Notes under the pieces: generated by a model | The model's database searches: none | What the model was told of the DNA's origin: nothing | Seen by the model: only the letters and a program-made list of their open reading frames with translations | Source of the DNA: Phytoseiulus persimilis | Lineage: Eukaryota > Arthropoda > Arachnida > Mesostigmata > Phytoseiidae | Direction of reading: 5' to 3' | Assembly (NCBI GenBank): GCA_037576195.1 | Contig: CM075102.1 | Coordinates: 50,030,745-50,094,744, forward strand | DNA: 64,000 bases | In this document: piece after piece, positions 1 through 11,428 of the stretch | How the letters are laid out: each line of letters opens with the position of its first letter | How positions within the stretch are numbered: the first letter of the stretch is position 1 | Program-made: the position numbers and the translations under genes

Positions 1-537
1 TCGCCGAAAATCACATCCACCAAAGAGGAATCGATTCGGGAGGCCGAACAGGATTCCGGCCTTCTGATGGAAACAGAGAATTCTCTCGACGACGAGGAAG
101 AGGACGAGCCCGAAGTACGAGACGACGAAGCCAGCGGAAACACGAATGGAATCGGCAACGTCGCCGTTGATGATGAGAACGACGATGACGATGGAGGGGA
201 AGAGGACGAGGACGCCGAGGAACAGGTTGTCCTGAGAATGAATGCGGGAAATCTGCCTGCATCGCCAACTCGTGCAATCCCTCAGAAGGCTAACAAGAGC
301 ACCAACACCAATGGTCCTGAAATTGACGCGGATTCGACGCAGGATGGAGCTGGAGATCAGAAGGACGAGGAGTTGCAGACTGAAGCAGAGGAGGAGCCTC
401 TCGATGAAGACGATCGTAGCGAAGGTGACGACGAAGGATCCTCGCCGCAAAAACGGGCACACCACCGCCTCAGTCTGAACAACTCGGACTTGAAAGAGGA
501 GCCGACCCTGAAAAGGAACAAGAGCCAGGACGAGTAG
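1..537 (+). CDS. 3' end of an acidic, low-complexity protein (unrecognised)
   Basis: The frame is open from the first base of the window and ends with TAG at 535-537, so about 178 C-terminal residues of a longer protein are seen. The first visible Met is at 67. The segment is dominated by Asp/Glu runs (about positions 90-230 and 360-440) and ends in a Ser/Lys-rich tail with several Ser-Pro sites. Long acidic tracts with a basic tail are common in nuclear and chromatin-associated proteins, but there is no domain here to name a family. The codon pattern and the long uninterrupted frame support real coding sequence. The rest of the gene lies to the left of the window, so no function is assigned. 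Confidence 0.6.
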   Translation, partial: SPKITSTKEESIREAEQDSGLLMETENSLDDEEEDEPEVRDDEASGNTNGIGNVAVDDENDDDDGGEEDEDAEEQVVLRMNAGNLPASPTRAIPQKANKSTNTNGPEIDADSTQDGAGDQKDEELQTEAEEEPLDEDDRSEGDDEGSSPQKRAHHRLSLNNSDLKEEPTLKRNKSQDE

Positions 538-2756
538 TGTGAGTGGCTACGAGCCGCCGTCAGTGTAATACCTTGTGGAATGGGACGTTGTTTCATCAAC
601 TGACATCAACCGACGCATAAACACGCGCATACTTACACCTTCACACACAACCCGTGCAGGAAGGGAACAACGCAAACACAATAACGCCTTCCATCAGAAC
701 CTCAGTGAGCAAGCTTATATTTCTTCACTCTGCGGGGATCATGGACACAGAGATACCAAAAAAGACTGATTTCTCTCTATATACAAACAAAGCCAAAGGA
801 ATCATTTGTGCTTCTGACGGGAAGCAGCGGGGCGAACCATCCAGGAGACGAGAAGTTACTTTAAGGGAACACAATCACAAAGAGCGAGAAGCTGAGCATT
901 GCAGCAATGCGGTGTGCTTTCGGATATCAGGAACGTGTTGCTTTGGAGATTCACCTTCCTCAAGTTGAGCCATACAAAATGAAAAGGCAACTCCATACTT
1001 TAATGCCATAGTGAAACTTGTCTCCAATCGCAAGGGCGAACCCGTTCTGTTTTCTTAGAGTTCCGCGGAAATGTAGAGTCCAGGAATCGAGCCACCACGA
1101 CGGTCGGATTCTCGCAATGAGCGCTACCTGGAAAAGAGCTTTCCTCGACCCGATGAGAGTTCGGCTGAGGTCCGGTGGTTATTATTTTCGTGCTTGTATT
1201 CCTCGAAGGAAGTCCCGCCGGAATTCGAGGCGTTTTGTTCTCTTCAGCTAGGCGGACGGTGGTTGCTTTCGAATCGGTTTGTTGAACTACTCGTTAGTAC
1301 TCTGTTGGTTGATTGATTGAATTTGCTGGTAGCTTCCCTGGAGAATCGATTATATTCAGAGATAACGTTCCCCTTCTTCGCGGCTCCCTCTTGAACTCGC
1401 ATTCGAGACGCCGGATGTCCGCCTCGCGGAATCTTATGTCTCATCACACACCGCGGGGCTTAGCAAGCGAATCAGAAGGAAACTTGGCACCGATTGATTC
1501 AAAAGCACGGACATTTACACAGATGGGTCGGAGAAAAGAAGGGAGGAAACTGTCAGCAAGATGTGGTTGATTGATCGTGGATAACCACAGATTTAAGTGC
1601 TCTGGGAAGAGAAGACATGGCTCCCCTGTCAATCGATAGTTCTATGAATAGCATATTTCCTTTCTGTATAAAGTTGAACCTGTATCAAGTAGAGATTTCG
1701 CAGACGGATGAAGAGGATTCATGACTGCCAGGCCGGTGGTTTTGACCCGGAGTTCGGATCCTCCCGACGAAATCGCCGTGAGGAGAGCAGAATTGATTGT
1801 GAGATGAAGGGCTGCCGCCACTGAAATCATGTTCTATGTATGTATATAATGGTGACTCAGAGAAAAAGATACATAGGTGAAGCACGGAAAACGATTACAA
1901 TTATCTGTAGATACTTTCGATCTATAAAAGTCTTCTGTCAACTGCTCCTAATGAATAGACGTTTCGAGTCGGGAATCATCATCGGCGAAAATCAAAGAAT
2001 TTCGTCAGTTCCATGAACAGGCAACTTTTGTTTATAAGAAGATGATTTTTAGACTCCCGATATTACCCACTGGCAGGAGTCGGAATTCAATGTTGTTTTT
2101 AGCTTGTTGTTCGGTTAGAGTTTCTTCTTGCCCATACGATCATCGTCATTCTCATGAAAAGTAATCATGACGGAATCATTAACCGTTAATTCAGCGAGTC
2201 GGAAGACGGCGACTGAGAACGGTCGATGAGCCATCTGCCGCGATCCACCAACAGTTGTTAGGATTCTCAGTGTTTTTTTACCAAAATAAAATGGGATCGA
2301 GTTGTGGAACCATCTTGTCTGAAAATGAGTGACCCGAGAGGAACTAGTCCTCAATTTATAGGGTCTAGCTCGACTCTCTATGTGAATCGTTCGTTCTGGT
2401 TTGCCGCGGAAGTCAATTATGCACGATTTGACGCTCTCAAAAGCCCCACTTCTCGGAGTACATGATCTATCTCACTTCAGAAACCATGTCAGCTTCAAAG
2501 CGGCGACAGGGAAAGCATGAATGTTCGATAGCTTCCGATGAGTGATTTCCAATGCAAGAATGGGAGCAAACAGGTGGCTGTCTTGAGTGATCGGCGCATG
2601 CATAAGAGAAAGAAGGCATTGATTTCACAGGTGATCCTCTAGTGTTAACATGTTTTCGTATCGGATCCGAATTATATGTTACAGCTGTGTACAGATGTAT
2701 CATCGATGATTCGTTACTTTCATGAGATGATGCATAGCTTGTGAGGTTTCAGACTT
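538..2756. other. Intergenic / UTR stretch
   Basis: No convincing gene was found. The left part is presumably the 3' UTR of the acidic-protein gene; the right part borders the 3' end of the convergent zinc-finger gene, whose stop is at 2757-2759. Short open frames here have no family resemblance and no supporting splice sites. Confidence 0.5.
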
Positions 2757-4010
2757 TCATGCTATGGTGATCTGTTCTTGATCGTTGAGAGCAGTGTCGC
2801 AGTCGATTTCTATTTGTCCAGCATCCATTATCACCGCAGATTCTGCAACTTGAGGTATATCTTCGAGAACGGGCAGAACCGTCAAAGCTGACGGCTGATC
2901 ATAGGACTGAAGTATCTGTAATTGATTCCTTCCATTACAATCGGAAGCGCTGTGCGGTTCAAATCCTTTTCCACTGCATTCATTATCCGGCTAGGATGGA
3001 TAATAGCCTTTGAATACCTGCTTGAGATGAAGGAGTTTCATTTCTACTTGTGCCAGATGGTCCGCTGGTGGATTCTCGGCCGCCAGATCGGTTCGGAGTT
3101 CGTCTGTCAGCTGGATTACTTGTTGGGCGGTCTGGAAAAATGGACCTGAATTCAGTGAAAGCGCAGCATGAGCCGCCAAGTAAGACGGAGCCTGGATCCA
3201 AACCCTTGTCAAGAGAGAAGTGGTTCTGGTTTTCAATCAAGGCGAAGATTAAGCTGGTTTTGACTTATGCATATTCTCGAGAAAAATCAGCCTCAGGAGT
3301 CTGTTTCTCGGTGTCGAGGAACTTACCTGAAACATCTCGAACAAAGAAGCGGATTGTGGCATCATAACGGGTTCCTCGTCCTCGACTAGTTCTCTCTGGG
3401 GGAGCGGTGCCGTCAGATGATTGTGGTGAGAAGAGCCCAAGACTTCCACCTTGCCTTTACCTTCGATCCGTGGGACTTTCACGAGTAGATGAGCCGCACA
3501 CTGTCTCTTCACTCGGAGACTCTTATGAGGATCACAACGTTTTGGTTGCGCTTCAAAAACGCAGGTGTATAACCGAGTCCGGTATTTGGCATTGCTCTGC
3601 GTTGTGCATAGAACGAAATCTGAGGAGTTCTCATATTGGAACTGCTGCAGCCAAACATCGAAATCGCTCTCTGTCTCGAACTGAGCCGAAACAAGCTTCA
3701 CATCGACATTATGACTGAAATGCAGGTGTTCCAGGAGCAGGCCCTTCGATTCGCAAGTAAAGTCACAGTTGGGTTCCGGACATTCTTCGACTAACAGGGA
3801 ACAAAATATCCCGTGAACGAGCCATTTGTGGGTGTTGAGTTCGGTTTGCCTGGGGAAGTTACTTGGGCACTGTTGGCACTGATGTCGTCTCAGTCGCTTA
3901 TTCTGCTCGTACATGTGGGACGGCACCATATTATCTTCGCCAGGAACATCTTCGGACTCGATGACTTCAAATGCTTCGACCGTTCCGTCATCCCGAATGT
4001 CCTCGATCAT
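2757..4010 (-). CDS. C2H2 zinc-finger protein with a FLYWCH-like domain
   Basis: The model has three exons on the minus strand: 4010-3327, 3131-3018 and 2915-2757 (684+114+159 nt, all phase 0), giving 318 aa. The donors (CAG|GTAAGT, CAG|GTATTC) and acceptors (TTTTCCAG, AATTACAG) are good. Two C2H2 fingers sit in the first third: Cys-x2-Cys-x12-His-x4-His, then Cys-x4-Cys-x12-His-x4-His. A Cys/His region follows, with a Cys-Ala-Ala-His step and a closing His-His-Asn-His, like the FLYWCH/GCM-type DNA-binding domains carried by MULE-like transposons and the host genes derived from them. The last two exons hold a helical segment and an acidic tail. It is probably a nuclear DNA-binding protein; its target is unknown. 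The ATG at 4010 is the first in frame; a possible acceptor (ATCTTAG) just upstream suggests a 5' UTR intron. GTF2H5 ends 115 bp upstream on the same strand. Confidence 0.72.
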
Positions 4011-4125
4011 ACTTCTAAGATTCCACTTTTCGTTGAACACCAAAATTCCAAAGGAAAGGAGACCCCGTCGATTGAGCTTGAGTATCAGAGATGAAGAGCC
4101 TGTTCCCTTTCTGTGGTCGATGACT

Positions 4126-4419
4126 CTATTCGGTGATTGGGAAGGAGAGCTTCTCCATAAGATCGTCCACCTTGTTCAGCAGCGTGTCGATTATCTCGCT
4201 TGCTATGAAGAGATGGGTCTCGTCCAAGTCCTGCAGAAGATATGAGAGTGGTTAAGGACGAATGGGAACCAACTCGAACTGTATCACATTCTCGATCGGG
4301 ATGAAATTTACCTGAATGATGAAGGTTTGTCCCAGGGCCTTGGTTTCATCGAGATGATTGAGAAACTCTTTCATAGCCGCATCGCACTCCACTAAAATTC
4401 CTTTGACCACATTAACCAT
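4126..4419 (-). CDS. GTF2H5: TFIIH subunit GTF2H5 (TTDA / Tfb5)
   Basis: There are two exons, 4419-4312 and 4230-4126 (108+105 nt), joined in phase 0 and encoding 70 aa, the usual size of this very small family. The N-terminus ([13 protein letters not shown]) and the sequence across the splice ([13 protein letters not shown]) are diagnostic. GTF2H5 stabilises XPB/p52 in the ten-subunit TFIIH complex, which opens DNA in RNA polymerase II initiation and nucleotide-excision repair. The intron is 81 bp, with donor CAG|GTAAAT and acceptor TTCTGCAG. The protein is complete, with no missing segment. Its ATG lies about 1.3 kb downstream of the XRCC1 stop on the same strand. Confidence 0.95.
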
Positions 4420-5752
4420 TGATAGACTTCGAATTAGACCAGAATGTGGAGAAACTAGTGAAAAGAGCTTCTGGCTGGAGTGAGTGATTTGCGCGAGTCT
4501 CGCAGTGACGCTGCTGAGACGACTTGTGAAGGGTCCGCTGCGTGTAGGGCCGCTTCAAACGAATCGGGTATCGGGCACGGATTCTCGACGATTTCTCAGA
4601 ACTCAAGAAGCACTCGCATCCAAGTTGACTCGCGTTCCGAGTTCCGAAGCGATATTTATCATCGAAACACAGCCATATCGGTGCCTGCCGGGGATTTCCG
4701 TCCGCTTGATTCGATGGCGCGCTCGTTTTTGAACAAGCTGCGAGCTCCGATCGTTCACCACTGCAGCGCAGAGCGGCCTTCCGTTTTTCACGGGCTACCG
4801 GGCTCAGTTTCGGATGGAATTTCAGACTGAGAGCATCGGGGATGCTCGAAGCGTCATCTCTCTCATTTTCTGTCGTTCCGACGTAAGCTTTCAACTAAAT
4901 CCCGGAGACCCTTACCTCAGCCTGTTGCATGGAAGGCTCCTTTCCTCGTTAAAATTCGGGAAAACTGACAACTCGAATCAGGCGAGCTTGAGAGGGAAGA
5001 TTTGATCGGCTGTAATATCGCGTCCGGCTGCATTGAAATTGAGCTCGTCTCGAGATAGCGATGAGCTATTTGGGGTCCTTCCTGTTCGCGAGCCGGATCA
5101 TGCTGCTTTTGTATCTAGATTCATTGTACGAGATGGAGAATCTGCTACCTTACGATCATTACTGTTTGAACATTCGAGGAGCTGAGGCAGAATAGACGCC
5201 TCGGAAAGGTGCGAAACTCATAAACTGCAGGAAGATCTTGGAAGAGGGGAGGGGATAGAGGACAAGCCGGACATCGGCGGACACAGGCGAGAAAGCCAGC
5301 AAGCTCGGGGCTGGCCGAGCGTGAGAGGATTCGGAGTACCAACAGTGGCAGACTGCAGGGATACACTGGGATGAATTCAGCGATTCAGCAAACTCGCGGA
5401 AAACGTTTCGTACCATCCGAGTCTCTGGCAGTAGCCAATTGATGAAACGTGTCGGCACACGCTATCAAGGAGACTTCAAGCTTATGGAGCCGTTCAGCAG
5501 CGGAGGAATGAGTCCGTTAATGCAACGGCGGAATTGAAATCGGGGATTTCAACGCTGACTGCTGTTGTTACTCATACTCTCGCTGCCTGTAACCAGCACG
5601 ATTTCAATGAAAGCTTCGTGCATTGGATTGGTCATACACGGGAAGCAGTGCAACGAAAGAATTTTATAACATGTTAGGACTCCGAGACCCTCAAACGACA
5701 ATTTGTTCTCTCGGGCCAGATTCTGAACTAGGGAAGACAAACCGATGTCTTC
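4420..5752. other. Intergenic between GTF2H5 and XRCC1 (GTF2H5 promoter side)
   Basis: This 1.3-kb stretch holds the GTF2H5 5' region and the XRCC1 3' region. Overlapping open frames of 80-160 codons occur on both strands at 4412-4894, but none shows a domain and they conflict with each other. No gene is called. Confidence 0.5.
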
Positions 5753-8192
5753 CTATTCGTCGACGATCCGATTCTCCTGATGACATTTGACAACCCACAG
5801 AGGACTGCGAGCTCCGGCTTTCCATGAAATAACATACTCGGCTGATTCGGGACCCGGACACAGCACACCGCCATGACCTACGATGTATCTTCTCAGGGTA
5901 TCTTTCTCTTCACTGACGTAAATGTCACTTTCCAGGAAGAAACGTTTGCCCCTGAAAATGTTTTTCAGTTCCTCAATCAGAAGATCATCAGGGAGGGGTT
6001 GTGGTGTTGGTGGCGGATTCTGGGCTAGTTTCTCTCTCTGACGCTGCCCCGAGGGTTCATCGGCACCGTCACTATCCTCCATCTTGTCGTCTCCTGGGTC
6101 GTATTCGCTACCATCGTCGGCGATGTCTTCCTCCTCGGATGCATCTTGATCACTGTTTTGTTGTTCTGCTGTGTCTTGGACCTTGTCTCTATACTTCCCG
6201 CATTTGAACTGCTTCCAGGGTAGCTTCTGTTGGAGTTTTTGACATTCCTCCAACCACTCCTTTGTTACAATACGACCGCCACTAGCCGCAACTTGAGACC
6301 ATTTGGGAGTATTGCTGAAGGCTGACACAAGATGCGTGCATCCTGGACTCCAGTCAGGTCGATACCTGCAGCGGAGCGGTTCGATGGGTCATTCAAATGA
6401 ACATGAATGAAGACAGCTAGGGTGAACTCGTCAGAGTGCCCCGATCTCCGTGGAGAATTTCCTTTGCACGAGAAATCAGACTCACTTGGCTCCCATGGAT
6501 AGCGCCATATCTCTGAGCTGCGATCTCAACGGATTCTGAAAACCACTCAGTACAACGACGACCCCATCCAGAGCCTTCTTTTTCCTATTTTCTCTGTTTC
6601 CGTTGTCAGGTTTCCGCGGGGAGCCTGAGGGTCGGCTGTATTTTCCTTGAGGTTCATGAGTCTACAAGAGTTCATATCGAAAGTAGTTCACGTTCAGGAA
6701 CTATACAAGCATCTGGAAGTTGCAAAGCAAGCGATACGGTCGGAGAGAGGCTCACCTCATCGCAATCGATTTCTGTTTCCCGGTTAGGCACGACATTCCT
6801 GGCTTCAGGTGAGCCATCCATGTCGTTTGGCTCCACAGGATGCGTCCTGGCTGATGCGGGCTCTGCTTTGCCGGCCTAAGAAGACACCGAATTCCGAAGT
6901 CAATGAATACTATTAACGCGATTACATCAACCTCGACTGTACAAAGCTCTATTGAATCGATTCTCCATCATATAAACCTTGATGACATCAGCTTTCGATT
7001 GTGTTGGTCATCCACTGCAATAGCACTCTTTAATCCTAGAGACAAGAATGAGATGCGCTTTGCACCCGACTCATAAGGGAGACAACTTCATTGGCGAACC
7101 GGGGGTATCCCTACCTCACCGAAAATTTTTCGTGCTTCACGTTGAGAAACGCTGCTATAGCCCATCATCCACACGGAGATTCGAGAATTCGGGGATTTTT
7201 AGCGGCGTGAATACTGGACGAATGTTGTCTCTGAAGGGTATGTGTGATAGGACTTTTGTTCAACTTCGCAGATCACCTCCCAGAAGCTCACCTCGACTCG
7301 GCCCTCCTCGGTCGCGCCCCGTACCGCGACGAACACCATCCCGAACGGCCAATTCTTGTTATAAGGTTGCGAGCAAACGAATTTGACGTAGCTCCATGAC
7401 TTATCGGCTGACTCGCTTTCAACTGAGATAAAAAAAATCAATTTCCACTGTGGCCGACTTCCAGTCGCGAGGGTACGCCGCCAGATGTTCTGAATGATTC
7501 CTTACAACGTGAGAAGCTCCTTATTCGATTCCGTGTTTCATTCATGCGCGACTCCATGGGCGACATGAACGACGATGATGGCAATAGTCGAACAAACTCC
7601 TTCCTGTCGTTCGACACCAGGACCTCGATGAAAGCTGATCCATCGTTACCAATGTCGATAGCTGCAGATGAAGGCCAAAACGGTCACTGTACCAGATGTG
7701 ATTCGCGAATCCCAATCTCCTCGTAATTCCGTTCCGCGCTCACCTGTGATCGATGAAGGCTTCTGCAGTTTTATGACAACGAACGCCTTGTCTTCTGCTG
7801 CGGATTGCGCGAGCCATTTCTTGTTGGAGTCATTGCTTGGACCTCCGTGGAGCAGATTCGAAGATGGGTGTTTCTGTCGAGCGAGAAATGATTTGGCGCC
7901 AAAGTCAAGGGGAATTGATTCAACTCGCATGCGTCGTTAGACACGCGTGAGGTCCACCGACGGTAGAGAGCAGTTCATTTAAACGGCAAAAACGATGGTG
8001 TCCGACCAAATCCACAGCAAACTACGCTCGACTCCTCGTAGTTATAACCCTCATAGTCGTTCCGGAGAGCCAGGGCCCAGTTTCCCGCGAGTGTTAGGTG
8101 CCGACCGTGCGAACTGTCAACAGCAGTGCACATAACTCTACCTTCGATTCGCTTGAGAAGCTCACAATTTTCTCCAACTTCAGCACAGACAT
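5753..8192 (-). CDS. XRCC1: DNA single-strand-break repair scaffold XRCC1
   Basis: The model has seven exons: 8192-8142, 7873-7744, 7661-7506, 7422-7292, 6875-6756, 6661-6486 and 6365-5753 (1377 nt, 458 aa); all phases agree. Residues 1-156 form the XRCC1 N-terminal domain that binds DNA polymerase beta, with its hallmarks IDIGNDGSAFIEVLV, SSSFMSP and VCSQPY. Residues about 229-310 are the first BRCT domain (VVVVLSGFQNPLRS, then YRPDW, CTHLV, NTPKW and GGRIVTKEW), which binds PARP-modified sites. An acidic linker follows, then a second BRCT (about 375-458), the usual ligase III partner. At 458 aa it is shorter than vertebrate XRCC1 (about 630), mainly because the linkers are short. An acceptor at 8201-8203 just before the start codon indicates a 5' UTR intron. 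The ATG at 8192 matches the conserved start. Confidence 0.94.
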
Positions 8193-8777
8193 TGTATTTC
8201 CTGAAAATCAAGCACAATCTTCGGCTCCTCGCAGCTGTTAACGCTGAACGTGCTCTCACAGGGGCTGAACGGCCCTCACCGCGAAGAACATGTTTTTGAA
8301 TGAGTAGGAGACTATTCAAGGGTCGGACTTTTGAGAAACCTTTGCGATCAAGCACGTGGAGTCACATCTCATCGAGAGAAGCGGGCGGGAAAGTTGGTCA
8401 TTGCGCGATCATTCGAATGCACGGCAGATTCCGGGAACTTTCACGACTTCGACTCGTCTGCAGCATGGGTTTGTTTACAAATACGCCTCTTCAGCTCATG
8501 GTTTTCTCGAGCGCGGAGGCCGAGCTCGTCTCGAAACTGAGTTAGTGCTCGTCTGATGATCCTGGGTTGGGTGGCAGTTTCGAAACCCATCCGATCACAA
8601 TGTCTGTGGGGGAAACAAGTGACAATTCAGCATGGTATCGCGAGAAAATCACCTATCTTCTGATATGAATCAGACACATGTTCAATGCCGACTCTCCATA
8701 TTCTCTCGGCGGCCTCAGCAGGGAAGAGTCGAGTCAATAGAAATGGCATGAATGATTCCAGGTCCCAGGGGAACGGA
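8193..8777. promoter_or_regulatory. Shared divergent upstream region of XRCC1 and NSUN5
   Basis: XRCC1 (minus) and NSUN5 (plus) start about 585 bp apart and point away from each other, so this interval probably holds a bidirectional promoter plus the XRCC1 5' UTR intron. No TATA box or other specific core element was convincing by eye. Confidence 0.5.
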
Positions 8778-11226
8778 ATGGAAGTTACAACCAAGTTCGT
8801 GAAAAGGGCGCCCGTGCCCCGGTTGTATGTAGTTGCAGCAAAAGTTTTGACCGCGCGCCTCGATGGAAAAGAGCAGCAGCAGTCATTTCTCTACCGGCAA
8901 GATAAAGCTCGGGACCTAAGGAGGATCAAACGGCTCGTCTGTTTAGTGAGTCTACATTCCTCTATAACCCAATATATATTCGCTGTAACAGGGGCGGTGG
9001 GAGAGGCCTCCGAAAACGGCCGCTATATCCGTGCCCTCATTCACTTCTACGTTGTAGGCCCAAGAGCACTTCACTGTTTTGATCGGAACTTTGAGCACGG
9101 CTGGATTCTCGTTCGAAATCTGCGACAAACGGTAATCGCGACAAACCGTGCGGACGTCTGTCATTCCAAGACAGCGATATCGCTGACAAGTTCTAACGCT
9201 CCTCTGTATTCAGACTGGCAGCGATCATTGCTGCTGATGTAGCATTTTCTCTTCCGGAATACCTACCGAAAAGCTCAAATTTCAAAGTCAAAGCAATTTT
9301 GGAGCACAAAAAAAGTCTGCGAAGTATTCTCGGAGCGGAAAAAATCGAGGCAAGGATAACTCAGGTGAGAAACTCCACGCATTTCAGCTATGGCTCATCG
9401 GTGTGCATGAGATTCTCTCTTCCCACGGCGATCTGGTTGTGAGCGATTCAACGTTCGATGTACTGTCAAGCCCGTTGATGGCCGAAGCTGGAGGGGGCGG
9501 CAGCACAGCTTTTTGTTAGCGAAATCCTAATGAGTATTGAAATCGCAGGCCTCACGGGTTAGATACGCGATGATAAACAAATTGAAAGTGAGCAGATCTA
9601 CGCTTGAGAAAATGCTCGCCAAACTGGGGTTCAGCAAAAATCAATTTGAAGACGATTCTGAGCAGGACTCAGGTAAGATAGCGAAGCTCTGCCACAATGT
9701 AATGGTTTTGTTTTGGAGATGGTGCTGAAGTTCTGCATGTTCCAGAATCGAAACTGGAGAGCTACTGGAACCATTTGGACAGCTTGGAAACCTGTGAATA
9801 CACTTGGGATCTCCATTTCCCGGACGATGTTCTCGTCTTCAATTCTAAGGGAGATATCCATTTGAAGAAACTCGTAACCGATTGGAAGCAACTGCTGCTG
9901 TTCAACAAGTGTGTGTTGGCACCTGTCCGAGCTCTGGGGGCAAAACATGGTTTGACTTCGTTCCCGATTGATAACTACCCCATCAAATGACTTCCCCGAA
10001 CCTTACGGGTGTATCAATTTTCCGGGCACAACGACTCATCTCGTTCCATCACAGGAGACACGGTGCTCGACAGTTGCGCAGCTCCGGGAAACAAGTCCGT
10101 TCTCGTTGCCCAGAACTGCCACTCGCTGGTTTCCTGTGAACGTAGCGAGAAACGGTAAATTCATTCCTTAGGTATTCGAGTCAAGAATCATAGAACGCGG
10201 GAGGGAAGCTGGCAGCATAACCTGTTTGCTGGTGTGTGTGATATGGGGCTCTAATTCCCCCTCTTGAAATGTTTTCAGTTATCGATTGATGGTCGAAAAT
10301 TTCGATCTGACTGGAGTGTCCTCGAAACGAGACTGCGACACCGTCCACAGCGATTTACTTAAACTCAACGATCAGGATCCTCGATTGATGAAGTGCTCTA
10401 TGGCACTTGTGGACCCGAGCTGTTCGGGCGGAGGTGACTTCAAGTATGCTGTGAGTGAGTCCATCCCTTTCACGTTTCACAATTCGAACAGAGCGGTGAT
10501 AAGCTGCTGAAAAATTTGCCTTCTGACAGCCCGATGAGTCCAGGATCCAGAAGCTAGCCAATCTCCAAGCGATGTGCCTGAAGAAAGTACTCGCATTGCC
10601 TTCAATGAAAAGAGTCGTTTACTCCACCTGTTCATCGTAAGTCTGGGATTCAAGAATGCCTCGTCGAAGCAATGAACTCTATAATTTGGCATCACTCACT
10701 CGATCCCGAAATTCAGGATGAGCACGATCAGGTATTTTAGGTTAGATCAAGGCTAGTCAAACTGTGTGTTGCGACACCCAAGGTACCGCGACTTCCAGCA
10801 GTGCCGGAAAAGTTTGACGACCTCTGGGTTACATAATAGAAATACTCATACTTTACTTCGCTCAGAGAGCCGAGAGAAAACGAGGATGTCGTCAAGGAGG
10901 TTTTGGAGTGGTCGAGAGCGCAGCCCAATGTAAATGGTGAGTCATTGGTTTCCATTGTGTAGTTTTTTAAGACGGGCACGCAGGTGCCAAGATCAAGTGC
11001 GGCGCAATTATTCTTCGACATTGTGATCTCGCCAGGCTCTTGGGTGCTGGAGAAAGCATTGCCCGAACTGCCGTTCAGAGGAAATGAAGAGGATTTCCCC
11101 GGGATCGGAGACAAATGTCTCTTCTTCGATCAAGAACGATCTCACACCTCAGTTCAGTTCGTTGCCAAGCTCGTGCGCAGGTTTCCGAGGTCAGTTCATG
11201 AATCGTTTCCGACGCAATTTTGCTGA
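8778..11226 (+). CDS. NSUN5: 28S rRNA cytosine-C5 methyltransferase NSUN5
   Basis: Exons are 8778-8945, 9058-9131, 9214-9364, 9549-9672, 9746-9949, 10055-10154, 10279-10450, 10530-10636, 10866-10936 and 11036-11226 (1362 nt, 453 aa); every phase agrees. The N-terminal NSUN5-specific part (LYVVAAKVL...) is followed by RYAMINKLK, the AdoMet loop CAAPGNKS (about residue 248), motif [10 protein letters not shown] (Cys about 322) and motif VI VYSTCSS (catalytic Cys about 365). The enzyme adds 5-methylcytosine to large-subunit rRNA in the nucleolus. ATGs at 8685 and 8748 are also in frame, but homology begins just after 8778. One donor (9950, GTTTGA) is non-consensus, yet it gives the expected protein. 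The 3' end is uncertain: after residue ~441 the reading frame may stop at 11226 or splice (AG|GTTTCC) to an exon at about 11251 that could end near 11373 or at 11428 with a Lys/Arg-rich tail. Confidence 0.92.
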
Positions 11227-11428
11227 GTTTGCTCGTGAGGTTTCTGCAGGCGTATTCTGCAAGACAATTGATTCGAGCATCAGCTCACTCAGAAAGGGAA
11301 ATCCTTCCAGAGACGAGAAAATTGCGTTCACTAGAACCAGCTGGCAAGAGACGAAGAAGAAACTAAAACGTTTGAGGCAGAAACGACGGAAATATCAGCG
11401 AGAAAAACTGAAGAAGAAGAATAGCTGA

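Noticed and set aside
4412-4894. 160-codon minus-strand frame upstream of GTF2H5, with a 116-codon frame on the other strand
   Set aside because: It overlaps the GTF2H5 start and 5' region, competes with opposite-strand frames and has no family resemblance.
7030-7200. Extra XRCC1 exon between the N-terminal and first BRCT exons
   Set aside because: Candidate acceptors give frame breaks, while joining 7292 directly to 6875 is in phase and needs no extra exon.
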